Origin: Flavobacteriales bacterium
GTDB taxonomy: Bacteria; Bacteroidota; Bacteroidia; Flavobacteriales; TMED113
Assembly: GCA_002718035.1 (NCBI GenBank)
Contig: PBCX01000016.1
Location: 1 to 48,246, forward strand
Length of the DNA stretch: 48,246 nt
Reading direction: 5' to 3'
Shown here: positions 27,063-35,573 of the stretch, one piece after another
How the letters are laid out: each line of letters opens with the position of its first letter
Position numbering within the stretch: position 1 is the stretch's first letter
Notes under the pieces: model-generated
What the model was told of the DNA's origin: nothing
The model's input: only the letters and a program-made list of their open reading frames with translations
Database searches by the model: none
Program-made: the position numbers and the translations under genes

Positions 27063-28865
27063 ATGTCAAAAAAACAAAATTATATTAGAAACTTCTGTAT
27101 TATAGCTCATATAGACCACGGTAAAAGTACTCTTGCCGACAGACTTTTAGAATACACAAAAACTATTGAAAAAAAAAATTTACAAAATCAGCTTCTTGAT
27201 AATATGGATTTGGAAAGAGAACGTGGAATTACAATTAAAAGCCATGCAATTCAAATGAACACTTTATATAATGAAAAAGAATACTGCCTAAATTTAATTG
27301 ACACACCAGGTCACGTAGATTTTTCTTATGAAGTTTCTAGATCAATAGCTGCTTGTGAAGGAGCCCTCTTAGTAGTTGATGCCGCTCAAGGAATTCAAGC
27401 TCAAACCATTTCAAACCTTTACTTAGCTCTAGAAAACGACTTAGAAATCATTCCAGTTCTCAACAAAGTAGATCTTGATAGCGCTAACCCAGAAGAGGTG
27501 TCAGATCAAATAATTGATCTACTTGGATGTATGAAAGATGATATAATTTGGACATCTGGTAAAACTGGCCTTGGAATTGAAAAACTTATTGATTCGATAA
27601 TTAAAAACATTCCACATCCAAGTGGATGTGAAAGCAAACCACTTCAAGCATTGATTTTTGATTCTGTTTTTAATCCATTTAGAGGTATTGAGGCCTATTT
27701 TAAAGTTGTTAATGGAAAAATTAATAAAGGGGATAAAGTTAAATTTTTTGCAACTGATAAAACATACATTGCAGAGGAAGTAGGTATATTAAAATTTAAA
27801 CAAGAAAAATGTGCATCAATTAGCTCTGGAAACGTTGGTTATATTATTTCTGGAATAAAAGATGCTAATGAAGTGAAAGTTGGTGATACTATTACTACTG
27901 TTGATGATTCCTGTGAAAAGCCAATTGAAGGTTTTGAAAACGTAAAGCCCATGGTTTTTGCTGGTATTTATCCTGTAGATACGGATGATTATGAGGAACT
28001 TAGAAGCTCAATGGAAAAATTAAAATTAAATGATGCTTCTTTAACTTTTGAACCTGAATCTTCAATGGCGCTTGGTTTTGGTTTTAGATGCGGGTTTTTA
28101 GGTATGTTACATATGGAAATTATTCAAGAACGTTTAGATAGAGAGTTTAATATGAATGTAATTACCACGGTTCCTAATGTTTCTTATTATGCATATACGA
28201 AAAAAAAAGAAACCATACTTATTAATAACCCCTCTGACTTACCAGAGGCTAATCATTTAGATAGAGTAGAAGAACCATTTATAAAAGCTCAAATAATTAC
28301 GGATAGCAAATTTATTGGGCCTATTATGAATCTGTGTATTGAAAAAAGAGGAATATTAAAAAATCAAGTTTATATAACAACTGATAGAGTTGAAATTACA
28401 TTAGAAATGCCTCTTTCTGAAATTGTATTTGATTTTTATGATAGACTAAAAAGCATCTCCAAAGGATATGCTTCTTTTGACTATCAACCGCTAAACATGC
28501 AATGTACCAACTTAACAAAAGTTGATATTTTATTGAATGGTGAGCAAGTCGATGCACTATCCTCACTAATTTACCGAGACAATGCTTATAATATTGGGAA
28601 AAAAATGTGTGTCAAATTAAAAAGTCTTATTCCAAGGCAACAATTTGACATCGCAATACAAGGCGCTATTGGCTCTAAGATAATTGCAAGAGAAACAGTC
28701 AAAGCTTTAAGAAAAGATGTTACTGCAAAATGTTATGGTGGTGATATAACAAGAAAAAGAAAATTGTTAGAGAAACAAAAAAAGGGAAAGAAAAAAATGA
28801 AACAACTTGGAAATGTTGAAATACCACAATCTGCTTTTTTAGCTGTGCTGAAATTAAATGAATAA
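27063..28865 (+). CDS. lepA: Elongation factor 4 (LepA)
   Basis: A 600-residue ribosome-binding GTPase. G motifs are [10 protein letters not shown] (G1), [14 protein letters not shown] (G2), [14 protein letters not shown] (G3) and NKVDL (G4). The EF4-specific parts are visible: [20 protein letters not shown] in domain III/V and the C-terminal LepA domain ending [20 protein letters not shown]-like [19 protein letters not shown]. It promotes back-translocation or initiation quality control. A small membrane protein gene follows 43 bases later. Full length for the family. Confidence 0.97.
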   Translation: MSKKQNYIRNFCIIAHIDHGKSTLADRLLEYTKTIEKKNLQNQLLDNMDLERERGITIKSHAIQMNTLYNEKEYCLNLIDTPGHVDFSYEVSRSIAACEGALLVVDAAQGIQAQTISNLYLALENDLEIIPVLNKVDLDSANPEEVSDQIIDLLGCMKDDIIWTSGKTGLGIEKLIDSIIKNIPHPSGCESKPLQALIFDSVFNPFRGIEAYFKVVNGKINKGDKVKFFATDKTYIAEEVGILKFKQEKCASISSGNVGYIISGIKDANEVKVGDTITTVDDSCEKPIEGFENVKPMVFAGIYPVDTDDYEELRSSMEKLKLNDASLTFEPESSMALGFGFRCGFLGMLHMEIIQERLDREFNMNVITTVPNVSYYAYTKKKETILINNPSDLPEANHLDRVEEPFIKAQIITDSKFIGPIMNLCIEKRGILKNQVYITTDRVEITLEMPLSEIVFDFYDRLKSISKGYASFDYQPLNMQCTNLTKVDILLNGEQVDALSSLIYRDNAYNIGKKMCVKLKSLIPRQQFDIAIQGAIGSKIIARETVKALRKDVTAKCYGGDITRKRKLLEKQKKGKKKMKQLGNVEIPQSAFLAVLKLNE

Positions 28866-28875
28866 TTTAATTTAT

Positions 28876-28883
28876 TATATTTG
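28876..28883 (+). promoter_or_regulatory. Predicted -7 box TATATTTG for the small membrane protein gene at 28909
   Basis: TATATTTG ends 25 bases before the ATG at 28909, within the 43-base gap after lepA. It suggests that the small gene, and maybe yebC and purD after it, are transcribed apart from lepA. Confidence 0.5.
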
Positions 28884-28908
28884 AAAACTAATCACAAAAA
28901 AAAATAAA

Positions 28909-29250
28909 ATGGCAACTAAAAGAAAAACATCTACACAAAAAAAGAAAACAATAAGAAAAGCTAAGCCGATTGTTGAGCCAGAAATAGAAACAAGTTCTAA
29001 CGGTAGAAGAATTGCTATTTTAGTAATTATTGTACTTGGAATTTTGATATTAATGGGAAGAGGAGATGAAGAGAAAAAAGTAGAAAATAATAAAACAAAA
29101 ACTAAGAAAGTAAAAGTCATTAAAACTAAAGCAAAAAATTTAAATTCATCCAACAGTGATCTAGAATATATTCCTCAAAGTCAAAGAACAGAAAATAAAG
29201 AAGAGGAAATTAAAAAAGACTATACTCCACAATCACAAAGAGAAGACTAA
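28909..29250 (+). CDS. Small single-pass membrane protein with C-terminal PQSxR repeats (paralog of 11237-11563)
   Basis: A 113-residue protein: basic N-terminal tail (residues 1-30), one membrane segment (IAILVIIVLGILIL, 35-48), a charged linker rich in Glu then Lys, and two short motifs, EYIPQSQRTE and the terminal KKDYTPQSQRED. It shares layout and the last residues with the gene at 11237-11563. I do not recognise a named family. It sits 3 bases before yebC, so it may be in one transcript with yebC and purD. The conserved tail suggests a binding site for a partner; this is inference. Confidence 0.8.
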   Translation: MATKRKTSTQKKKTIRKAKPIVEPEIETSSNGRRIAILVIIVLGILILMGRGDEEKKVENNKTKTKKVKVIKTKAKNLNSSNSDLEYIPQSQRTENKEEEIKKDYTPQSQRED

Positions 29251-29253
29251 ATT

Positions 29254-29979
29254 ATGGCAGGCCATAGTAAGTGGGCAAATATAAAACATAGAAAAGGGGC
29301 ACAGGACAAAAAAAGAGGTAAATTATTTACTAGATGTATTAAAGAAATACATGTTGCCGTTAAAGAAAGTGGTGATGACATTAACTCAAATCCCAGATTA
29401 AAAACTGCGATTCAAAATGCAAAAGGGGCGAATATGCCTAAAGACACTATTGAAAGAGCAATAAAAAAAGCAGCCTTAAGCGACTCCGAATCTTATGCAG
29501 AAGTTAACTATGAGGGATATGGCCCTTATGGAGTGGCTTTTTTTATTGAATGCACAACAGATAATATCAATAGAACTGTTGCCAATATTAGGGCAATATT
29601 TAATAAATATGATGGAGAATTAGGGAAAAATGGATCCTTAGAATTTTTATTTAATAGAATAGGTGTTTTTGAAATTGATGAAAATATTGGAAATATTTCA
29701 AAAGAAGAATTAGAAATGGACTTAATTGATGGTGGGTTAGAGGAGTTTCATAATTTGCAAGATTCTTATATTATTACAACTAATTTTGAAGATTTTGGTT
29801 TGATGCAAAAAAAACTTGAAGATTTAAGCATCACGCCGAAAAGTTCCAAGGTAGAAAGAATAGCGCTAAACTTGAAAAAAGTTAAAGATGAAAGCGCCAA
29901 AACCATCTTTAAAATGATAGAGAAATTTGATGATGATGATGATGTAAAAGAGGTATATCATAACTTAGAAATAATATAA
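29254..29979 (+). CDS. yebC: YebC/PmpR-family DNA- or ribosome-associated regulator
   Basis: A 241-residue TACO1/YebC protein. The N-terminus MAGHSKWANIKHRKGAQD and then the conserved stretch NMPKDTIERAIKKA are diagnostic; the middle (YEGYGPYGVAFFIECTTDN) and the acidic end complete the three-domain fold. Members act as transcription regulators in some bacteria and, in others, as factors that help ribosomes pass polyproline stretches. It lies between the small membrane protein gene (3 bases) and purD (10 bases), probably cotranscribed. Confidence 0.95.
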   Translation: MAGHSKWANIKHRKGAQDKKRGKLFTRCIKEIHVAVKESGDDINSNPRLKTAIQNAKGANMPKDTIERAIKKAALSDSESYAEVNYEGYGPYGVAFFIECTTDNINRTVANIRAIFNKYDGELGKNGSLEFLFNRIGVFEIDENIGNISKEELEMDLIDGGLEEFHNLQDSYIITTNFEDFGLMQKKLEDLSITPKSSKVERIALNLKKVKDESAKTIFKMIEKFDDDDDVKEVYHNLEII

Positions 29980-29989
29980 ATACTATATC

Positions 29990-31267
29990 ATGAATATTTT
30001 ATTGTTAGGTTCGGGTGGAAGGGAACATGCAATTGCGTGGAAAATTTCAAAAAGTAAAGATTTAAAAAAGTTATTTATTGCTCCTGGAAATACTGGCACA
30101 TCCTTAATTGGAGAAAACATAAATTTAAATACTACTAATTTTGAAGAAATAGAAGTATTTATTAGAATGAAAAAAATTGATATTTTAATAGTTGGTCCTG
30201 AAAACATAATTGTAAAAGGAATTTATGACTATTTAAAACCAAAATTTAGTGATTTGGTGATCATTGCGCCTTCAAAAGAAGCCAGTTTATTAGAGGGTAG
30301 TAAAAAATTTGCCAAAGCATTCATGCAAAGAAATCATATTCCGACTGCAAAGTACAAATCTTTTCAACAACACGAATTAAAAGAAGCATTCAGTTATTTA
30401 GAGTCAATGGAGCCCCCATATGTTATTAAAGCTGATGGACTTGCAGGGGGAAAAGGAGTAGTTATCTTAGACACAATTACAGAAGCCAAAAGTGAAATAA
30501 AAAATATGCTTGAAAGAAAAAAATTTGGTAAAGCAAGTGAGCAAATTTTGATTGAAGAGTTTATGTCAGGAGTTGAGCTTTCAGTATTTATATTAACAAA
30601 CGGATTAGATTATAAATTACTTCCCTGTGCTAAGGATTATAAAAGAATTGGTGAGGGTGATAAAGGATTAAATACAGGGGGTATGGGGGCAGTTTCACCG
30701 GTACCTTTTGTAAATTCAGAATATATAAATAAAATTGAAAAAACGATTATAAAACCAACAATTGAAGGTTTTAAAAAAGAAAACATAAACTATACAGGTT
30801 TTATTTTTTTTGGATTAATAGATGTAAAAGGAACCCCTAAAGTAATTGAATATAACGTTCGTTTAGGTGACCCTGAAACACAAGTAGTTTTACCAAGAAT
30901 TGAATCTGATTTAGTTGAAATTTTAAAAAAAATCAACACAAATGAGTTTAAATCATGTGATTTAAAAATAAAAAAAAGTTATTGTACAAGTGTGATTTTA
31001 ACATCAAACGGTTATCCTGAAAAATATAAAACTGGCTATCAAATAAGTGGCTTAGATTCTTTTACCGAAACTGACTTGTTATTTCATGCAGGAACTAAAA
31101 TTAATAAAGATAAAATTACGACAAACGGTGGAAGAGTTTTAGCAGTTAGTAGCTATGGTGAAAAGTTAGAAGAAAGTATAAATAAGGCATATAAGAAAGT
31201 GGACAAAATTTATTTTGAAGGAATGTACTTTAGAAAAGATATAGGCTTAGACTTAATAGTTAAATAA
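29990..31267 (+). CDS. purD: Phosphoribosylamine-glycine ligase
   Basis: A 425-residue ATP-grasp enzyme that makes glycinamide ribonucleotide in purine synthesis. Motifs: LLGSGGREHAIAWKIS at the N-terminus, then PPYVIKADGLAGGKGVVI in the ATP-grasp loop, DYKRIGEGDKGLNTGGMGAV, YNVRLGDPETQVVLPR and the C-terminal GGRVLAVSSYGE. Length normal. It ends in an 8-base overlap with a small membrane protein gene on the other strand. purQ follows about 240 bases downstream. Confidence 0.97.
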   Translation: MNILLLGSGGREHAIAWKISKSKDLKKLFIAPGNTGTSLIGENINLNTTNFEEIEVFIRMKKIDILIVGPENIIVKGIYDYLKPKFSDLVIIAPSKEASLLEGSKKFAKAFMQRNHIPTAKYKSFQQHELKEAFSYLESMEPPYVIKADGLAGGKGVVILDTITEAKSEIKNMLERKKFGKASEQILIEEFMSGVELSVFILTNGLDYKLLPCAKDYKRIGEGDKGLNTGGMGAVSPVPFVNSEYINKIEKTIIKPTIEGFKKENINYTGFIFFGLIDVKGTPKVIEYNVRLGDPETQVVLPRIESDLVEILKKINTNEFKSCDLKIKKSYCTSVILTSNGYPEKYKTGYQISGLDSFTETDLLFHAGTKINKDKITTNGGRVLAVSSYGEKLEESINKAYKKVDKIYFEGMYFRKDIGLDLIVK

Positions 31268-31400
31268 ACTTTTTTGCAGAAATAATAAATGCAACGCAAG
31301 CCAAAAAAATAAAAAAATAATTTGCATAGTTTCCTAAGATAGGTAATATTTCAAATGATTTTTCAAAAATATTAGCAACCGTATTGAAAAATTCAGTCAT
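31260..31400 (-). CDS. 46-residue membrane protein, DUF6341-like
   Basis: A 46-residue frame starting MTEFFNTVANIFEKSFEILP, then a hydrophobic helix (residues 28-42, YFFIFLACVAFIISA) and a lysine-rich end. In many Bacteroidota a short membrane protein of this kind (DUF6341) lies beside purD, and the charge pattern here agrees. A TATTTTTG box is 20 bases before its ATG, and it overlaps the end of purD on the opposite strand by 8 bases. Length and context support a real gene. Function unknown. Confidence 0.6.
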   Translation of the reverse strand: MTEFFNTVANIFEKSFEILPILGNYANYFFIFLACVAFIISAKKFI

Positions 31401-31420
31401 GTAGTTAATTTTTTATAAAA

Positions 31421-31428
31421 CAAAAATA
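31421..31428 (-). promoter_or_regulatory. Predicted -7 box TATTTTTG for the 46-residue membrane protein
   Basis: The minus strand reads TATTTTTG, 20 bases before the ATG at 31400. It supports that small frame being expressed. Confidence 0.45.
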
Positions 31429-31510
31429 AGTTTTTTATAAATATGTACAAGTAAAAAGTTGTTTTACTAAAAATCTATTTTAACTTCATAGTAATTTAAA
31501 TTATAAAAAA

Positions 31511-32197
31511 ATGAAATTTGGTGTTGTAGTTTTTCCTGGTTCGAATTGTGATCAAGATATGTTTTACACTTTAAAAAAAACACTAGATCAAAGAGTAGAA
31601 TATTTATGGCATAAAGAAAATAATTTAAAAAATTGTGACTTTATTGTACTGCCTGGTGGTTTTTCTTATGGGGATTATCTTAGGTCTGGAGCAATTGCTA
31701 AATTTTCTCCAATTATGAAATCAGTAATTGAACATGCAGAAAATGGAGGATATGTTTTGGGTATATGTAACGGATTTCAAATTTTATGTGAATCCAAACT
31801 TTTGCCTGGTACATTATTGAGAAATATAAACCAAAAATTTATATGTAAAAATTTATATGTAAAAACTAGTAACTCTTGTTTACTAACTAATCATATTAAC
31901 TCAAAAAAAACACTTCAAATTCCTATTGCGCATGCTGAAGGAAGGTTTTACGCAGATCCTAGTACAATAGGATCTATTACTACAAATAAACAAATAATAT
32001 TTAAATATTGTAATGAAAATGGGGATGTAAATACGGAACATAACCCAAATGGATCTTTAAAAAATATTGCTGGTATTTGCAACAAGGAAAGAAATATTTT
32101 TGGAATGATGCCTCATCCTGAAAGAGCTTGTGATCAAAATTTAAATAACCTCGATGGGAAATTAATTTTTGAATCAATTATTAAAAGTATTAAATAG
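31511..32197 (+). CDS. purQ: Phosphoribosylformylglycinamidine synthase, glutaminase subunit
   Basis: A 228-residue class I glutamine amidotransferase that supplies ammonia to PurL in purine synthesis. N-terminus KFGVVVFPGSNCDQDM; nucleophile elbow LGICNGFQIL (Cys near residue 87), then the catalytic pair in MPHPERACD near residue 204. The separate PurQ means that PurL and PurS should be encoded elsewhere as small subunits, not as the single large PurL. A long hairpin lies directly after the stop codon. Confidence 0.96.
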   Translation: MKFGVVVFPGSNCDQDMFYTLKKTLDQRVEYLWHKENNLKNCDFIVLPGGFSYGDYLRSGAIAKFSPIMKSVIEHAENGGYVLGICNGFQILCESKLLPGTLLRNINQKFICKNLYVKTSNSCLLTNHINSKKTLQIPIAHAEGRFYADPSTIGSITTNKQIIFKYCNENGDVNTEHNPNGSLKNIAGICNKERNIFGMMPHPERACDQNLNNLDGKLIFESIIKSIK

Positions 32198-32251
32198 GAA
32201 AGCAGAATACAAAAACATAGTAGCACCTAATTTTTTTTGTATTCTGCTTTC
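32198..32251. repeat. Perfect 18-base inverted repeat after purQ
   Basis: Left arm 32198-32215 (GAAAGCAGAATACAAAAA) and right arm 32234-32251 are perfect reverse complements, around an 18-base loop. It starts directly after the purQ stop, in the convergent gap with nadD. There is no T-run after the stem, but in either direction the stem contains a run of five T or A, so it may end transcription of both convergent genes or protect mRNA ends. Confidence 0.85.
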
Positions 32252-32299
32252 ACACCCCAATACTATCTGTCTTAAATTATACAAAAATCGTGCCAAATG

Positions 32300-32860
32300 C
32301 TAATATAAATTTTTTCTATTTATATATTTAAACACATCATGATTCAAATATTGAACCACATCTTTAACTTCTTTTTTAAATTTATTTCTAATTAAAGTAG
32401 ATGAAATTTCCATTTCATCCAAATCTAAAATTGTTGTATCCCCTTCTATTTTTTTAATAATATAATCTTTTCTAGGGTAAACATAAATTTTATTTTTAAA
32501 CACATCTTTAGCACGTAACCAAGATCCTACAGTTAAATAACTATCTGAGCCCATAATTATTGAAAAATTATTTTTTGAATATTTTTTTTTTAAATAATCT
32601 AAAGTTATTGCTGTATAATTGGGCTCATTTAAAGAAAACTCAACATCACTAACAATAACTTTTTTATAATTTGCAAATGCAATTTCAAGCATATGATATC
32701 TATCATTTTTATCTATTAAATTATATTTTTTATGAGGACTCCTTGGAGATAAAATAATCCATATTTGATCAAATAATTTTTGCTGTAATATATTAGAAAT
32801 AATTTTAATATGACCTAAGTGAACGGGGTTAAAAGTGCCAAAAAACAAACCTATATTCAT
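32300..32860 (-). CDS. nadD: Nicotinate-nucleotide adenylyltransferase
   Basis: A 186-residue nucleotidyltransferase that makes deamido-NAD from nicotinate mononucleotide. It shows GLFFGTFNPVHLGHIKI with the HxGH motif, SPRSPHKKYNL, MGSDSYLTVGSWLRAKDVF and the C-terminal SSTLIRNKFKKEV (the ISSTxIR motif). It begins one base after the gmk stop, giving the order yicC-gmk-nadD common in Bacteroidota. Length normal. Confidence 0.95.
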   Translation of the reverse strand: MNIGLFFGTFNPVHLGHIKIISNILQQKLFDQIWIILSPRSPHKKYNLIDKNDRYHMLEIAFANYKKVIVSDVEFSLNEPNYTAITLDYLKKKYSKNNFSIIMGSDSYLTVGSWLRAKDVFKNKIYVYPRKDYIIKKIEGDTTILDLDEMEISSTLIRNKFKKEVKDVVQYLNHDVFKYINRKNLY

Positions 32861-32861
32861 T

Positions 32862-33434
32862 TTATTTTTTTAAAAAATTTTCCACACATTTTTTTGCTTT
32901 TTCTTTTGCTTCATGCAAATCTAAATTTTCAATAATAACATCAAAATTTATTTTACTTAAACTCTCTTGCTTTATTTTTTCTAATCTTAATATAAGATCT
33001 TTATTAGTTTCTGTATTTCGTTCACTTAAACGTTGTTCAATAATATTTATCGGAGCATCTATATAAATAGAACATGAATCTTTACCAAAATGTTTTTTTA
33101 AAGACATTGCACCTTTTACATCAATATCAAATAAAATATTATAACCTAATTTCAAATTATACTCAACATCTTTTTTAAGTGTACCATAAAAAGAATTAAG
33201 ATAAACCTCTTCCCACTCTAAAAAATTATTTTCTTTAATATTTCTTTTAAAGTCATCTGTCTTTAAAAAGAAGTAGTCTACACCATGTATTTCGTTTTTT
33301 CTTTTTTCTCTAGTACAGGCTGATATAGAAAATTTTAAATTAAATTTTTGTTTTAATAAATATCTGGCTATTGTTGTTTTTCCAGATCCACTAGGCGCAG
33401 AAATAATTATTACTTTTCCTTTTTTAAAGTACAT
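32862..33434 (-). CDS. gmk: Guanylate kinase
   Basis: A 190-residue kinase that phosphorylates GMP to GDP. P-loop ISAPSGSGKTTIARYLL near residues 10-26, then FSISACTREKRKNEIHGVDYFF (GMP-binding S-x-T-R region), FDIDVKGAMSLKKHFG and RLSERNTETN. It overlaps yicC by 11 bases and is one base from nadD, so the three genes are likely one operon. It is slightly short at the C-terminus but complete. Confidence 0.96.
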   Translation of the reverse strand: MYFKKGKVIIISAPSGSGKTTIARYLLKQKFNLKFSISACTREKRKNEIHGVDYFFLKTDDFKRNIKENNFLEWEEVYLNSFYGTLKKDVEYNLKLGYNILFDIDVKGAMSLKKHFGKDSCSIYIDAPINIIEQRLSERNTETNKDLILRLEKIKQESLSKINFDVIIENLDLHEAKEKAKKCVENFLKK

Positions 33435-34278
33435 TTTGAATTTGCTCTTTAATTTTCTCTAAGTTTTCTTTAATTACAACAACACATTTTTGTAATTCAA
33501 AATCATTAGATTTTGAACCTATCGTATTAACTTCTCTATTCATTTCTTGAACCAGAAAATTAATTGTTTTTCCAATTTCATGATCATTTTTAACAATTTC
33601 ATGAAAGTAATTAATCTGATGATTTAATCTAACGATTTCTTCCTCAATATCTAATTTTTCTATGTAATAGATAACCTCTTCCTCTAATCTTTTTTTATCA
33701 GGATTTTTAATCAATTCGTTTAAGTTATTTTTTAATTTCTTTTTTTTTTGGTGTATTCTTTTTTTATCTCTTTTTTTAATTTTATTTAGTTGTACAGAAA
33801 TTTGTTTTAAATATTTAAATATCTCTTTTTGTAATGAGGAACCTTCTTTTTTTCTAAAGTGTACTATGTCTTCTAATGATTTATTGATAAGTAAAAACAA
33901 CTTTTTTTTATAAATCTCTGAAACTTTATTAAATTTAATTTGATTTAACTTTGGTGTAAGAAGCGATAAATGCATTAACTTGTCCCTAGATGTATCTGGT
34001 GAAATGCTTTTTAAAATATTCATTTTATAATTAATATCATTAATAATTTCGTGATTATTCGCTTTGAAAACATTCTTTTTTAACCTGATTTCAATCTTAC
34101 CTCTTTTTAGTTTCTTTTTTACAATTTTTTTTACATCATTTTCTATTTGAAAAAAAATATCAGGCGCCTTAAACGAAAAATCAAAATATTTACTGTTTAA
34201 ACACCTAACTTCAATAAATACTAAATCCTTGGCTATTTGAGATGAATTTAGCGAATAACCTGTCATTGAATAAATCAT
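33424..34278 (-). CDS. yicC: YicC/YloC-family endoribonuclease
   Basis: A 284-residue protein of the YicC family, linked to RNA turnover in E. coli. N-terminus MIYSMTGYSLNSSQIAKD, matching the family MIRSMTGFG start, then VEVRCLNSKYFDFSFK (N-terminal domain), and the C-terminal part with EEEIVRLNHQINYFHEIVKN and FLVQEMNREVNTIGSKSND (the DUF1732 signature). The ATG at 34278 is chosen. The frame extends to a TTG at 34305, but that would add nine residues before the conserved start. Lys-rich, as other proteins in this window. First gene of the yicC-gmk-nadD set. Confidence 0.94.
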   Translation of the reverse strand: MIYSMTGYSLNSSQIAKDLVFIEVRCLNSKYFDFSFKAPDIFFQIENDVKKIVKKKLKRGKIEIRLKKNVFKANNHEIINDINYKMNILKSISPDTSRDKLMHLSLLTPKLNQIKFNKVSEIYKKKLFLLINKSLEDIVHFRKKEGSSLQKEIFKYLKQISVQLNKIKKRDKKRIHQKKKKLKNNLNELIKNPDKKRLEEEVIYYIEKLDIEEEIVRLNHQINYFHEIVKNDHEIGKTINFLVQEMNREVNTIGSKSNDFELQKCVVVIKENLEKIKEQIQNVL

Positions 34279-34372
34279 AAAATAAATTTTGAATGCAATA
34301 TACAAAAAGTGAATTTTGTTAAAAAAATGATGGCGAAATTATGGTAAATCATCTTTATCAAATAATTAATTA

Positions 34373-34405
34373 TTGACATAAATTAGTTAATTTCAACTAA
34401 ATTTG
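34373..34405 (+). promoter_or_regulatory. Predicted promoter of the trans-sulfuration enzyme gene
   Basis: ATTG at 34372-34375 serves as -33 and TAAATTTG at 34398-34405 as -7, with 22 bases between. Only five bases separate the -7 box from the ATG at 34411, so transcription may begin at the start codon (leaderless). It is the best two-part promoter seen here. Confidence 0.6.
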
Positions 34406-34410
34406 TTCTT

Positions 34411-35562
34411 ATGAAGTTAAGTACTAAAATAATTCACTCTGGTCTTGGGGGTGATCAAAAGCCAACCGGATCTGTTATTACACCAATTTTTCAAACATCT
34501 ACTTACGTTCAAAAAAGTCCAGGTAAAAATTTAGGATATGAGTACTCTAGAAGCGCAAACCCGACAAGGAAAGCACTAGAAAAAAATATAAGTAGTATTG
34601 AAAATGCAAGATATGGATTTTGCTTTGGAAGCGGTATGGCTGCAATTGATGGAATATTAAGATTACTGAGGCCTGGGGATGAGATAATTTGCTCTAACGA
34701 TATTTATGGTGGAACATTTAGATTATTTAACCAAATTTATGCAAAACAGCAGTACAAATTCATTTTTTCTGACTTACAATCTACTGTTGAACTAGAAAAA
34801 TTACACAATAAAAGAACTAAAATGATATGGATAGAAACCCCATCCAATCCAATGATGAATATCATTGACATTAAGATGGTTACTGATTTTACAAAAAAGA
34901 AAAAAATATTAACTGTTGTTGATAATACTTTTGCTAGTCCATTTCTTCAAAATCCAATTGACTATGGGGCGGACATAGTCACGCATTCTGCAACAAAATA
35001 TTTAGGAGGGCACTCCGACGTAGTACTTGGTTCCGCTGTAACAAATAAAAAAAAGATTGCAGATGAACTATATTTAATACAAAAAAGTTGTGGTGCAATT
35101 CCTGGTCCAATGGACTGTTTTTTAACTCTAAGAGGAATCAAAACTTTACACATAAGAATGGAAAGACATTGTTACAACGCAAAAAAAATTGCTGAATTTC
35201 TAACCAATCATAAAATGATAGAAAAGGTCTTTTGGCCAGGTTTAAAATCGCATCCAAATCACAAAATTGCAAAAAAACAAATGCGTGACTTTGGTGGAAT
35301 GATATCATTCAAACTAAAGAAGAACTCTCTTTCCCTAGCTAAAAAATTTCTGTCCAATCTCAAATTATTTACATTAGCTGAATCTTTAGGGGGTGTTGAA
35401 TCTCTCATCTCCCACCCTTCATCAATGACACATGCAAGTTTATCTGATGATCTAAAGGAAAAAAATAATATTACAGATTCACTCATCAGAATTAGTGTTG
35501 GAATAGAGAATCATGAGGATCTAATAAACGATTTATCAAAATCTTTTAATAAATTGAAATAA
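34411..35562 (+). CDS. Trans-sulfuration PLP enzyme (cystathionine gamma-synthase or gamma-lyase)
   Basis: A 383-residue Cys/Met metabolism PLP-dependent enzyme. Motifs: TPIFQTSTYVQ, YEYSRSANPTRKALE, the region FCFGSGMAAIDGIL, WIETPSNPMMNIID, the PLP lysine in HSATKYLGGHSDVV (Lys196) and VESLISHPSSMTHAS near the end. These fit both cystathionine gamma-synthase (MetB) and gamma-lyase (MetC/CTH type); sequence alone does not separate them safely. A -33/-7 promoter lies almost on the start codon. The RCK-domain gene follows 11 bases later on the same strand. Confidence 0.93.
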   Translation: MKLSTKIIHSGLGGDQKPTGSVITPIFQTSTYVQKSPGKNLGYEYSRSANPTRKALEKNISSIENARYGFCFGSGMAAIDGILRLLRPGDEIICSNDIYGGTFRLFNQIYAKQQYKFIFSDLQSTVELEKLHNKRTKMIWIETPSNPMMNIIDIKMVTDFTKKKKILTVVDNTFASPFLQNPIDYGADIVTHSATKYLGGHSDVVLGSAVTNKKKIADELYLIQKSCGAIPGPMDCFLTLRGIKTLHIRMERHCYNAKKIAEFLTNHKMIEKVFWPGLKSHPNHKIAKKQMRDFGGMISFKLKKNSLSLAKKFLSNLKLFTLAESLGGVESLISHPSSMTHASLSDDLKEKNNITDSLIRISVGIENHEDLINDLSKSFNKLK

Positions 35563-35573
35563 ATCTAATAAAT

